Under the pieces are notes generated by a model that had not been told where the DNA came from, made no database searches, and saw only the letters and a program-made list of their open reading frames with translations. 34,104 bases of DNA. It comes from Synergistaceae bacterium (lineage in GTDB: Bacteria > Synergistota > Synergistia > Synergistales > Synergistaceae). The position numbers and the translations under genes were made by a program. The DNA is taken from NCBI GenBank assembly GCA_030533085.1, contig JAUNJZ010000028.1, forward strand, positions 1-34,104, written 5' to 3'. Shown here piece by piece: positions 15,618-22,801 of this stretch. Positions within the stretch are counted from its first letter, which is position 1, and each line of letters begins with the position of its first letter.

Positions 15618-15677
15618 GTAAAAAATAACATTCCCGCGCTTTTGCCTGAGCAAGCCGCCTCCGTCTGACTGCTAGAA

Positions 15678-15702
15678 CGGCGGCGGTACAAGACCGCCGC
15701 CG
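15678..15702. repeat. Perfect 10-bp GC hairpin
   Basis: CGGCGGCGGT (15678-15687) and ACCGCCGCCG (15693-15702) pair perfectly with a 5-nt ACAAG loop in the 265-bp gap between hpf and the helicase gene. No T tract follows on either strand, so it is not a standard intrinsic terminator. It could be a backup terminator, an RNA-stabilising stem or a protein-binding palindrome. Confidence 0.5.
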
Positions 15703-15777
15703 CTCTTCTGAAGGGTTCCCATCCGTGAGGAAAAATATCCGCATACCGCTACTTCATGACCGGCGCGGCTCCGCCAT

Positions 15778-15805
15778 AAAAAAATCCCCTCCGTGAGGAG
15801 GGGAC
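15778..15805 (-). terminator. Intrinsic terminator of hpf
   Basis: TCCCCTCC/GGAGGGGA form an 8-bp stem with a GTGA loop, followed on the minus strand by eight T residues. It starts about 25 bp after the hpf stop codon and separates hpf from the helicase gene. Confidence 0.85.
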
Positions 15806-15829
15806 TTCTATTGCAAAAACAGCTTTTCT

Positions 15830-16372
15830 TTATTTGGGTTCGAGCAGTCCGTAGCCGCCCTCTTCCCTGCGGTAGACGACATTTATCGCGCCGCTCTCGT
15901 CGTTCTTGAATATAAAGAAAGAATGGCCGAGCAGATCCATCTGCATCGTAGCCTCAAGCGGCGTCATAACATCCACCGTGAATTTCTTTTTCTTTACGAT
16001 CTCGCGTACCGGCTCCTCTTTTTCGGCAACGGCTGAAACAAGCTCCGGGTCGATATCGAAGGAGAGATCCTGAGCCTTCATCCTGGCCTTATCCGTCAGA
16101 TAGCTCTTATGCTTCTTCACCTGACGCTCGATATTTTTCAGCGCCTTATCAAAGGCCTTGCGAAGATCAGGGGCGTAATCCTCCCCGCGCATCACCACTC
16201 CGTTGACATTCGAGGTGATCTCAACCACATTCATTCCCCGCTTGTAGTTGAGAGCGACCTGCGTGTCAAGTATACGGTCAAAAAACTTTTCTATCTTGAA
16301 AAGCTTCTTTTCCATATAGTCCTTAATATCTCCGGGGAGTTCAACATTGCGCGTAACAAAACGTACCTCCAT
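15830..16372 (-). CDS. hpf: Ribosome hibernation promoting factor, long form
   Basis: A 180-aa long HPF, which binds the 30S decoding region and dimerises ribosomes into inactive 100S particles in slow growth. The N-terminal S30AE domain (about 1-100) begins MEVRFVTRNVELP and carries the RKAFDKALKNIERQVKKHK helix. The C-terminal dimerisation domain (about 120-180) has the typical TPLEATMQMDLLGHSFFIF segment and an NVVYRREEGGYGL end. It has a GGAGGAG ribosome-binding site, its own sigma70-type promoter and its own terminator, so it is probably monocistronic and growth-phase controlled. Confidence 0.95.
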   Translation of the reverse strand: MEVRFVTRNVELPGDIKDYMEKKLFKIEKFFDRILDTQVALNYKRGMNVVEITSNVNGVVMRGEDYAPDLRKAFDKALKNIERQVKKHKSYLTDKARMKAQDLSFDIDPELVSAVAEKEEPVREIVKKKKFTVDVMTPLEATMQMDLLGHSFFIFKNDESGAINVVYRREEGGYGLLEPK

Positions 16373-16418
16373 AGCAACTCCTCCATTTCGTATGTTGCTT
16401 ATATTTCCTGCCGTCTAT

Positions 16419-16447
16419 ATTCTAGCATGATATTCAAACAGGCTCAA
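16419..16447 (-). promoter_or_regulatory. Promoter of hpf
   Basis: TTGAGC (16442-16447) and TAGAAT (16419-16424) on the minus strand are separated by 17 nt and lie about 45 bp before the hpf start codon. The -35 is part of one arm of an 8-bp inverted repeat (AGGCTCAA/TTGAGCCT, 16440-16475). Confidence 0.65.
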
Positions 16448-16475
16448 ATGTGCAAATTATGTAAATATTGAGCCT
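16440..16475. repeat. Inverted repeat over the hpf -35 box
   Basis: AGGCTCAA (16440-16447) and TTGAGCCT (16468-16475) are perfect 8-bp arms separated by 20 nt of AT-rich DNA. Centre-to-centre spacing is 28 bp. One arm coincides with the hpf -35 hexamer, so it may be a regulator binding site. It lies in the 262-bp divergent region between hpf and the aminotransferase. Confidence 0.45.
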
Positions 16476-16595
16476 ATTTATAATCACAGAACCCTACCAT
16501 TTAACGACAGCGGCGCAAAAATTATTTTTCGCGGACGGTAGCGTAAGCCTCTCTTTCGTATTATAATGATTATACTTTGCGCATAGCGAATAGGC

Positions 16596-16610
16596 GGCAA
16601 CGTAGTTGCC
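16596..16610 (+). other. Small 5' UTR hairpin before aminotransferase
   Basis: GGCAAC and GTTGCC pair perfectly around a 3-nt GTA loop, 9 nt ahead of the ACGGAGG ribosome-binding site of the aminotransferase. It may stabilise the mRNA 5' end. TATAAT at 16562-16567 and TATACT at 16571-16576 are possible -10 boxes, but no convincing -35 is seen. Confidence 0.35.
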
Positions 16611-16634
16611 ATTTAGAGAACGGAGGTCATAAAA

Positions 16635-17798
16635 GTGAAGTTTTCAAAAAAAATCCTGAACATCCAGCCCTCGGCCACAGTCAGCATCTCCGGAAAAGCG
16701 AAGACAATGAAGGCGGAGGGAAAGCCAGTCCTCTCATTCAGCGCGGGAGAGCCTGATTTTGATTCGCCGAAATCGGCCCGCGAGGCGGCGATCGCGGCCA
16801 TAGAGCGCGGAGAGTCGCACTACACGCTGAACCCCGGCATCGCGGAGCTTCGTCAGGAGGTCTGCAGCTATTACAAGAGACGCTTCGGCCTCGACTACAC
16901 CCCGGCAGAGGTGATAATAGCCCCAGGCGCGAAGCCGCTGCTCTACGAGGCATTGCAGGCGCTCGTCGACGAAGGCGACGAAGTTATTCTTTTCGCCCCC
17001 GCCTGGGTCAGCTATGTGGAGCAGATACACATGGCCGGCGGCGTTGAAAAGGTCGTCGATACGATAACGACCGGCCTGCTGCCGACAAAGGAAAATCTGC
17101 TCGCCGCGATTGGGGAAAAGACAGTCGGACTGATACTGAACTCCCCCTCCAACCCAACCGGCGCGATCTATCCCGAAGAAACCATGAAAATGATAGCGGA
17201 AGTGGCGAAGGAAAAGGATCTCTGGATAATCTTCGACGAGATATACGAGCGCTTCGCCTACGCCCCCGCCAGACATGTCAACATCCTCAACGCCGCGCCG
17301 GACATCAGGGAGCGCGTGCTCATCATCAACGGCGTCAGCAAAGCCTACGCCATGACAGGCTGGCGCATAGGCTACGCCCTCGGCCCGAAAGAGATAATAG
17401 CGAAAATGAACACATTGCAGACGCACCTCACATCAAACGCCTGCTCAATCGCGCAGTGGGCCGCCTGCGGCGCGCTCAAGGAGGCAGACGGAGACGTCGA
17501 CGCGATGCGCGACGAGTTCGCGGAGCGCCGCCGCGTCATAATAGAGCTGATCCGCAGCATGCCTTACGTCAAGGTCAAAGAGCCGGAGGGGGCTTTCTAC
17601 GTCTTCGTGGATATCCGCGATTGCCCGATAGCGGACGACATGAAATTTTGCGAAAAGCTGCTCAATGAAAAATACGTCGCGGCAGTTCCCGGAACGGCCT
17701 TCTTCGCCCCCGGCTTCCTGCGCCTCTCCTACGCCTGCTCGATGGAAAATATAAAAGAGGGCATGGCGAGAATGAAAGAATTCCTCAAAAGCCTGTAA
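16635..17798 (+). CDS. Class I/II pyridoxal-phosphate aminotransferase (aspartate-type)
   Basis: A 387-aa fold-type I aminotransferase of the COG0436 aspartate aminotransferase group. The PLP-binding lysine is K236 in INGVSKAYAMTGWRIG. Other family marks are the substrate-binding GEPDFDSP near residue 38, YTLNPGIAELRQ, NSPSNPTG (N173) and FDEIYERF (D201, Y204). An arginine near residue 365 in FLRLSYACS probably binds the substrate carboxylate. The start is GTG, supported by ACGGAGG 8 nt upstream. It stands alone on the plus strand with a strong terminator behind it. Exact amino-donor specificity cannot be read from the sequence. Confidence 0.92.
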   Translation: MKFSKKILNIQPSATVSISGKAKTMKAEGKPVLSFSAGEPDFDSPKSAREAAIAAIERGESHYTLNPGIAELRQEVCSYYKRRFGLDYTPAEVIIAPGAKPLLYEALQALVDEGDEVILFAPAWVSYVEQIHMAGGVEKVVDTITTGLLPTKENLLAAIGEKTVGLILNSPSNPTGAIYPEETMKMIAEVAKEKDLWIIFDEIYERFAYAPARHVNILNAAPDIRERVLIINGVSKAYAMTGWRIGYALGPKEIIAKMNTLQTHLTSNACSIAQWAACGALKEADGDVDAMRDEFAERRRVIIELIRSMPYVKVKEPEGAFYVFVDIRDCPIADDMKFCEKLLNEKYVAAVPGTAFFAPGFLRLSYACSMENIKEGMARMKEFLKSL

Positions 17799-17813
17799 AA
17801 AAACATCGCTGAT

Positions 17814-17854
17814 AAAAAGGGGCGCGCGAAAACAATCGCGCGCCCCTGCCTTTT
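17814..17854. terminator. Bidirectional intrinsic terminator
   Basis: GGGGCGCGCG (17819-17828) and CGCGCGCCCC (17837-17846) form a perfect 10-bp stem with an 8-nt loop. A TGCCTTTT tail follows on the plus strand and five T residues follow on the minus strand. It can end both the aminotransferase transcript and the convergent radA operon. The rest of the 238-bp gap (to 18036) shows no gene. Confidence 0.85.
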
Positions 17855-18036
17855 CACTCCGTCGAAAAACGCCGCGATTTTCGGCTTCTCCACCGGTTGC
17901 GCCTGAGCCCCGATGAGAAAACCAGCCGACTCGCACTAAATCAAAGATTCCGGCACGCTGGCCGCCTCAAGGAGCGGGCCGAATAGCAGGGCAAAGGAAA
18001 AAGACAAGGACGGAAAAAGCAAGCGTGGCGGCGGGG

Positions 18037-19389
18037 TCAGCTTTTCAGGAATAGATCTATTATTTCGCGCAGCGATGATATTTTCAGCGTTTCTATCGGG
18101 TATTGCTCTTTCGGCGTGCGGCGGCTTATGACGGCGCGTTTGAAGCCGAGGCGGGCCGCTTCTCTGACGCGCATGAGGGTGCGTCCGGCGGGGCGGATTT
18201 CTCCAGCTAGCCCTACTTCGCCGATGAAGCAAGTATCGGAGGGGAGGGGGATGTCCGCGAGGGCGGAGGCGAGGGCGGCGCAGACGGCGAGGTCGGCGGC
18301 GGGGTCTTTGAGGGAGAGGCCTCCGGCTACGTTCAGGTAGACGTCGCTGGAGCGCGAGGATATGCCGCAGCGCCGTTCGAGGACGGCAAGCAGCAGCTGC
18401 AGGCGGCTCACTTCTATGCCGCGGGCGGTGCGTTTCGGGTATGGGAATGGCGTTGGGCAGCCGAGGGCCTGTATTTCCGCCGCGAGGGCGCGCGAGCCTT
18501 CGAGCGCCATCGAAATCGCGACTCCGGAGCTTCCCAGTTCCGCGCCGTTCCAGTAGAGGCGGCTTGGGTCGCAGACGGCGGATAGTCCTTTTTCGGACAT
18601 TTCAAATATTCCCAGCTCTTCGGTGCTGCCGTAGCGATTTTTTTCGGCGCGCAGCAGACGGTTTGGGGAGTTATGTTCGCCGGAGAAGAGCAGTACGACG
18701 TCTACCATGTGTTCAAGCAGCTTCGGCCCGGCTATCTGTCCCTGTTTTGTGATGTGTCCGACAAGGACTGTGGGTATGCCGCAGCGTTTCGCCGTTTCGA
18801 CGGCCATTGAGGCGACCGCCTTGACTTGCGCCGGAGAGCCCGCCCAGCCGCTTTCTTCGTCGGCGCGGAATGCCTGCACGCTGTCGATGACGATGAATTT
18901 GTAGCCGTGCCGTTCGGCGGCGGCTAGTGATGAGGGGAGGTCGCTTTCGCAGAGCAGATCCAGCCCGCGCGTCATCAGTCCGAGTCTTCGCCCGCGCAGC
19001 GCGAGCTGGCCGGAGGATTCTTCGCCGGAGATGTAGAGGACGCTGTTTCCCACTTTCGCCATTTCGGCGCATACCTGTAGGAGCAGCGTGGATTTGCCTA
19101 CGCCCGGCTCGCCGCCGAGCAGCGTCACTCCGCCGCCTACCCAGCCTCCGCCGAGGACGCGGTCGAGCTCTTCTATGCCGGAGGGTATCCGCTCCTGCTC
19201 TTCTGCTTCAAGGCCGGATATTGGAACGGCGGCGCGGACGGAGGCGACGAGGCCGTTTTTTGCCGCCGCTATCGGAGTTTCCGCTTCCAGCGTCCCCCAG
19301 GAGCCGCATTTCGGGCATTTGCCCATCATCGTCACGCTCTGGTAGCCGCATTCCGAGCATTTATATACGGATATTTCTTTTTTTGCCAT
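18037..19389 (-). CDS. radA: DNA repair protein RadA/Sms
   Basis: A 450-aa RadA, a RecA-like hexameric helicase that extends recombination intermediates. It has an N-terminal C4 zinc finger (CSECGYQS...CPKCGSWG, about residues 10-31), a Walker A GGEPGVGKS near residue 90, the RadA signature KNRYGSTEELG (the family form is usually KNRFG) and a C-terminal Lon-protease-like domain (about 280-440). It is the last gene of a six-gene operon with signalling proteins and starts 9 bp after the PHP gene. The DNA-repair role is from family knowledge, and nothing visible links it functionally to the sensor genes. Confidence 0.96.
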   Translation of the reverse strand: MAKKEISVYKCSECGYQSVTMMGKCPKCGSWGTLEAETPIAAAKNGLVASVRAAVPISGLEAEEQERIPSGIEELDRVLGGGWVGGGVTLLGGEPGVGKSTLLLQVCAEMAKVGNSVLYISGEESSGQLALRGRRLGLMTRGLDLLCESDLPSSLAAAERHGYKFIVIDSVQAFRADEESGWAGSPAQVKAVASMAVETAKRCGIPTVLVGHITKQGQIAGPKLLEHMVDVVLLFSGEHNSPNRLLRAEKNRYGSTEELGIFEMSEKGLSAVCDPSRLYWNGAELGSSGVAISMALEGSRALAAEIQALGCPTPFPYPKRTARGIEVSRLQLLLAVLERRCGISSRSSDVYLNVAGGLSLKDPAADLAVCAALASALADIPLPSDTCFIGEVGLAGEIRPAGRTLMRVREAARLGFKRAVISRRTPKEQYPIETLKISSLREIIDLFLKS

Positions 19390-19398
19390 TTTGAACCA

Positions 19399-20163
19399 TC
19401 AGCCCCAGGGCCAGGATATTTTTCTCCCGTCTTCGCCGCGCAGCGCTTTTTTTATCTCTTCAAAGGTCGGGGCTTCGAGCATCATTTTTGTGCAGTTGGC
19501 GCGGGAGATCGTATCAAGCGAATGTGAGTCGGAGGAGCGTATGAAGGGGCGTCCGGGGTAGCCGTCACGCCATTTCTGCGCTTCTTCGCTGTTCAGTCGG
19601 CGCGAGAGTTCGAAGCCGTCCGACGGGTAGTCGGGGGGCATCGGCCCCAGCGCCGCGGTGTATGAGAATGCGGGGCGGTCTACGTGCGCCAGTATCGCGA
19701 GGCCGCCCATTTGTTTTGTTTTTTCGACTATCTGGTCTACTTCATAGCCGCAGCCCTGTATCAGCAGCGTTTCTTCTTCTTTTATTATTTCGTTTTCAGC
19801 GTTTACCACTATCTGGTAGCCAAAGTGTTCGACGTCGTTTTTTATCGCCCTTATGCGCCGCCACAGCCATTCTTTATATTCAAGGGCGACGGCGTAGTCG
19901 GGGAATACGCAGAGTATATGAATGTCTTCCGCGCTCTGGGTCTCTATGCAGGGTAGGACGACGGGGGTTCCAGGCTTTTCGCCCGCCGCCGCCGCCCCCG
20001 CTATGCCCGGATAGTTTTCGCATGTGTTGTGATCCGCGACGCCGATTATGTCAATGCCGGCCTCTCTGGCCTTCTCCACTATTTCGGGCGCGCCCATTTC
20101 CAGCTCGCCGCATGGCGACAGGAGCGTATGAATATGCAGATCGACCCAGAAAGGCTTCAGCAA
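19399..20163 (-). CDS. PHP-domain metal-dependent phosphoesterase
   Basis: A 254-aa protein of the PHP superfamily (polymerase and histidinol phosphatase). Metal ligands visible are H10 and H12 (VDLHIHTLLSPCGE), D44-H45 (GVADHNTCEN) and a C-terminal SSDSHSLD. The middle has an ILAHVDRP block with another histidine. Such stand-alone PHP proteins hydrolyse phosphomono- or phosphodiesters, including nucleotides; the substrate here is unknown. It starts 4 bp after the small DRTGG gene and precedes radA by 9 bp. Its constant placement in this sensor operon suggests it may act on a signalling nucleotide or phosphoprotein, but this is only inference. Confidence 0.88.
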   Translation of the reverse strand: MLKPFWVDLHIHTLLSPCGELEMGAPEIVEKAREAGIDIIGVADHNTCENYPGIAGAAAAGEKPGTPVVLPCIETQSAEDIHILCVFPDYAVALEYKEWLWRRIRAIKNDVEHFGYQIVVNAENEIIKEEETLLIQGCGYEVDQIVEKTKQMGGLAILAHVDRPAFSYTAALGPMPPDYPSDGFELSRRLNSEEAQKWRDGYPGRPFIRSSDSHSLDTISRANCTKMMLEAPTFEEIKKALRGEDGRKISWPWG

Positions 20164-20167
20164 GGGG

Positions 20168-20503
20168 TCAGCCTTTCAGCCCAAGCGCAGCGAGTTTGGC
20201 GCAGACGGCGTAGATGCTGTCTGGAACGGAGACTATCGCTATATTTTCCGTTGTGCAGCGCTCTATCAGATCTTCCGGCGCTTTTCTTCCTGAGGCTATT
20301 ATTATCAGCGGCAGGTCTTTCAGCACCGCTACGGCCGCGACGTTGAGGTGTGCCTGTACCGTGACCCAGGCCGCCCCTTCGCGCGCAGTTCCCATGATGA
20401 AGCTCAGAAGGTCTCCGGCCGCCGCTTCCGTTATTTCTCTGCCGCCTATGCCGGGGCACTGTATCTCTCCGCCGAGCGCCTTACAGATTTCTGTTATTGT
20501 CAA
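20168..20503 (-). CDS. DRTGG-like domain protein (second copy)
   Basis: A 111-aa single-domain protein of the DRTGG group (PF07085-like), a domain also found in some phosphotransacetylases and CBS-domain proteins. The visible pattern is a DLLSFIMG segment, AWVTVQAHLNVAAVAVLKDLP, LIIIASGRKAPEDL and a SIYAVCAKL ending, parallel to the other small protein at 22275-22637. The domain's ligand is not known with certainty. It overlaps the hydrogenase-like gene by 4 bp (ATGA) and is followed 4 bp later by the PHP gene, so it is part of the operon. Paired DRTGG proteins around an HATPase and an iron-sulfur protein recur in anaerobes, as I recall. Confidence 0.8.
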   Translation of the reverse strand: MTITEICKALGGEIQCPGIGGREITEAAAGDLLSFIMGTAREGAAWVTVQAHLNVAAVAVLKDLPLIIIASGRKAPEDLIERCTTENIAIVSVPDSIYAVCAKLAALGLKG

Positions 20504-21816
20504 TTTGCTCCACCCTTCCTTTTTAATGTCTGAGGCTGCGATTCTGAAAGCACGACTATTTTATTCGCCAATGACGCGATACCTTCACGCAGTTTGAATA
20601 TGCAGTCCGTCACGGAGCCGTGGCCGCGCACTATCTCTTCCGCCATGGCCTGGCAGGAGGGGCGTCCGCAGGAGCCGCAGTCTATGTGAGGCAGTCCTGA
20701 ATATATTTCTTTCATCTGCTGTAGTTTGACCATGGCTTCCGCCACGTTGTCCGACAGCGGCAGGCGCGGGCGCGGCATGTACTCTTTGGAGATGGACCAG
20801 AAGTCCATCGCGTAGAGCTCTTCGACGCGGCGCAGGTCTTTCGGCTTTATCTCCCAGTCTGTCTTTATGTTGTTGAGTCTCAGGCTTGCGAGGAAGCGCG
20901 AATCCGCTGTGCCGATGCCGCCGACGCAGCCGGTGTCGCAGGTGCGGCACTCGATAAAGTCAACTGAGCGCAGCCGTCCCAGCTCCAGCTCTTGCAGGAC
21001 GTCTATTGTGTTTCTCATGCCGGAGACTGAGAGTATGGTAAGCTTTTTCTCGGAGAAGGCTTTTATATGCTTTGTTTCGCCGCCGCGGCGCGCCCACTCT
21101 ATCCAGCGGTTGTTGCGTTCTTTCCGTCCTTCTCCGCTTCCGGTGCTGACGTTGCTGGCCATTATGCTGCGCGCGACGCGGCGCACTGTGACTACGCTGT
21201 CTATCGGCGAGCGTTCGCGCCCCTGCGGCTCGCGCACCATTGTTATCTTTGACGAGCAGGGGGCGAGCAGCGTTATCGGGGCGGAGCTGTTCGTCCTCAT
21301 GTGCCAGAGGTCGGCGGCCAGAGATATCGGAGATAGTATCGGCGTAACTCTGGAGATCAGCTCAGGGAAGCGCGACTGTATCAGCCGGAGCACGGAGGGG
21401 CAGTAGCTCGATATCATCGGAAGCGACTGCGGCGCGGTTCTGGCAAGGAGCTGGGCGGTCGCGGCCGCGCTGAGGTCGAAGGCCTCTTCAAGCTCGTCTA
21501 TCAGCACGTTGAAGTCAAGCGATGTAAGAACCTCTTCCAGAAGGGCGGGGTTCATGTAGTGGCTGAACTGTGTGAAGAATACCGGATCCGGTATCAGCGT
21601 CACTCTTGAGGATTCTTTGATACGGTTCCAGTCGTCTTCTTCTATTCCGAGCGCCTGTCTGTGGCATGAGCGGAGACATTCTCCGCAGTCGATGCACAGC
21701 TCTCCGATGATGCTTATTTCCCCGTCCACGACGCGAATGGCCTCTGTCGGACATACGCGGATGCAGTTGACACAGCCCTGGCAGGCTTCTTTGGAAATTT
21801 TAACGCTGTGGAACAT
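20500..21816 (-). CDS. [FeFe]-hydrogenase-like iron-sulfur sensor protein
   Basis: A 438-aa protein. The N-terminus has two [4Fe-4S] ferredoxin motifs (C12/15/18/22 and C41/44/47/51). The middle is an [FeFe]-hydrogenase H-domain: L1 is SSYCPS (C139), L2 is APCSSK (C187) and L3 is CRTCDTGCVGG (C293 and C297). These four cysteines match the ligands of the H-cluster cubane, but the catalytic proton-transfer Cys before C139 is Y138. The C-terminus holds a third cluster domain (DCGSCGRPSC...DC, PF04060-type). This mix fits the sensory, non-bidirectional class of [FeFe]-hydrogenases. No hydE/F/G maturase lies in the window. It sits between HATPase and DRTGG genes, suggesting redox or hydrogen sensing in the cytosol. 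Confidence 0.85.
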   Translation of the reverse strand: MFHSVKISKEACQGCVNCIRVCPTEAIRVVDGEISIIGELCIDCGECLRSCHRQALGIEEDDWNRIKESSRVTLIPDPVFFTQFSHYMNPALLEEVLTSLDFNVLIDELEEAFDLSAAATAQLLARTAPQSLPMISSYCPSVLRLIQSRFPELISRVTPILSPISLAADLWHMRTNSSAPITLLAPCSSKITMVREPQGRERSPIDSVVTVRRVARSIMASNVSTGSGEGRKERNNRWIEWARRGGETKHIKAFSEKKLTILSVSGMRNTIDVLQELELGRLRSVDFIECRTCDTGCVGGIGTADSRFLASLRLNNIKTDWEIKPKDLRRVEELYAMDFWSISKEYMPRPRLPLSDNVAEAMVKLQQMKEIYSGLPHIDCGSCGRPSCQAMAEEIVRGHGSVTDCIFKLREGIASLANKIVVLSESQPQTLKRKGGAN

Positions 21817-21836
21817 TGTCCGTCACACCTCCCGCT

Positions 21837-22271
21837 TTATTGCTGTTTATGGAAAAAGACCGTGCATTTCAGCGTGGTGCCTTTTCCCACTGTTGATTCT
21901 ATCTCAAAGAGGTCGCTGTTCCGTTTGATGTTCGGAAGTCCCATACCGGCTCCGAAGCCCATTTCGCGAGCCTGGTCGGTTGCGGTGGTATAGCCTTCGG
22001 TCATGGCCTTTTCGATGTCTGCTATTCCGGGGCCTTCGTCTTGGGCTATCAGCAGCACGCTGTCTTCGGATATTTCCGCCTTGAGCACTCCGCCGCCGGC
22101 ATGTATCACGAGGTTTATTTCCGCCTCGTATGTGATGATGGCGACCCTGCGGCAGACCTCGGAGCTGATTCCTATCATTTTGAGGGTGTTTTTAATGTTG
22201 TTTGAGGCCGCTCCCGCAACCATAAAATCGTTGCCCTCAATTCTGTATTCCAGACAGACAGGGGCGCTCAT
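21837..22271 (-). CDS. ATP-binding HATPase protein (anti-sigma factor type)
   Basis: A 144-aa GHKL ATPase domain without a histidine-phosphotransfer region. The N box is EAEINLVIHA (E49, N53, H57), the G1 box is DEGPGI (about 78-83) and the G2 box is GFGAGMGL (about 105-112). Small proteins of this form, such as SpoIIAB and RsbW, are anti-sigma factors or serine kinases. The operon has no sigma factor or STAS antagonist, so its partner is unknown, and the neighbouring DRTGG proteins are obvious candidates. It follows the first gene by 3 bp and precedes the hydrogenase-like gene by 20 bp. Confidence 0.88.
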   Translation of the reverse strand: MSAPVCLEYRIEGNDFMVAGAASNNIKNTLKMIGISSEVCRRVAIITYEAEINLVIHAGGGVLKAEISEDSVLLIAQDEGPGIADIEKAMTEGYTTATDQAREMGFGAGMGLPNIKRNSDLFEIESTVGKGTTLKCTVFFHKQQ

Positions 22272-22274
22272 TTA

Positions 22275-22637
22275 TCAGATCTCCTGAACGCTGTGGCTCG
22301 GTTTCATCCCCTTCGCAAAGAGCACTCCGCAGGCTTCAAACATGCTGTAACGCGACAGGAGAACAGGTATGCCGTTTTCTTTCGCAAGCTGAATTGTCTC
22401 TTCGAGGGGAACCTTGCCTCGGACGAAAACTATAGCAGGTATGTCCAGCATCTGCGCGGTGCGCACTATCTGGACATTTGTCAGACCGGTAATGAGAAGC
22501 GAGCCGGGCGTGCAGAAGGCAAGCACGTCGCTCATCAGGTCACAGGCGTAAGCGTTGTTGACCACAATATTATTCAGATCTTCTGTCGTTGAAACATTTT
22601 TAGCGTCAAGGAGCGACGCCACCTCTTGCAATGTCAT
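22275..22637 (-). CDS. DRTGG domain-containing protein (first copy)
   Basis: A 120-aa first gene of the operon. Its core reads SDVLAFCTPGSLLITGLTNVQ, then TAQMLDIPAIVFVRGKVP and a final YSMFEACGVLF. The pattern is shared with the smaller protein at 20168-20503, so the two are probable paralogues. The ATG has a CAGGAGG ribosome-binding site 7 nt upstream. The DRTGG domain has no firmly known ligand. As the first gene, next to an HATPase and an iron-sulfur sensor, it is likely part of a signal-transduction chain rather than an enzyme on its own. Confidence 0.82.
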   Translation of the reverse strand: MTLQEVASLLDAKNVSTTEDLNNIVVNNAYACDLMSDVLAFCTPGSLLITGLTNVQIVRTAQMLDIPAIVFVRGKVPLEETIQLAKENGIPVLLSRYSMFEACGVLFAKGMKPSHSVQEI

Positions 22638-22660
22638 ATTATTCTGCCTCCTGAAAATTT

Positions 22661-22688
22661 ATGTTATATCTTTTCCTCAGAGTATCAA
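22661..22688 (-). promoter_or_regulatory. Candidate promoter of the sensor operon
   Basis: On the minus strand TTGATA (22683-22688, 5/6) and TAACAT (22661-22666, 4/6) are 16 nt apart. Transcription would start only a few bases before the ribosome-binding site, which is tight, so an upstream promoter is also possible. Confidence 0.35.
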
Positions 22689-22739
22689 CCCCTTGTGTAA
22701 AGAATAACAAAGAGAGGTGAGAAAAACAAGTGCGAGAAT

Positions 22740-22768
22740 GTGTCACTATTGAAGATAAATGAGATAAT
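22740..22768 (+). promoter_or_regulatory. Candidate promoter of the sodium symporter gene
   Basis: GTGTCA (22740-22745, 4/6) and GATAAT (22763-22768, 5/6) are 17 nt apart and end 33 bp before the ATG. The 164-bp divergent region thus holds promoters for both directions. Confidence 0.45.
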
Positions 22769-22801
22769 ATACAGATGAAATCTGACAGGAAGTGATTTTT
22801 T

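Noticed and set aside
14653-15621. Plus-strand 322-codon open frame antisense to the helicase gene
   Set aside because: It is a shadow of the UvrD/PcrA-type gene, with basic low-information translation, no ribosome-binding site and no family motif.
17445-17936. Minus-strand 163-codon frame opposite the aminotransferase 3' end
   Set aside because: It crosses the strong bidirectional terminator and matches nothing recognisable.
22645-22659. Second possible CodY box upstream of the sensor operon
   Set aside because: Only about 10 of 15 positions match, the left arm is missing and the site coincides with the ribosome-binding site.
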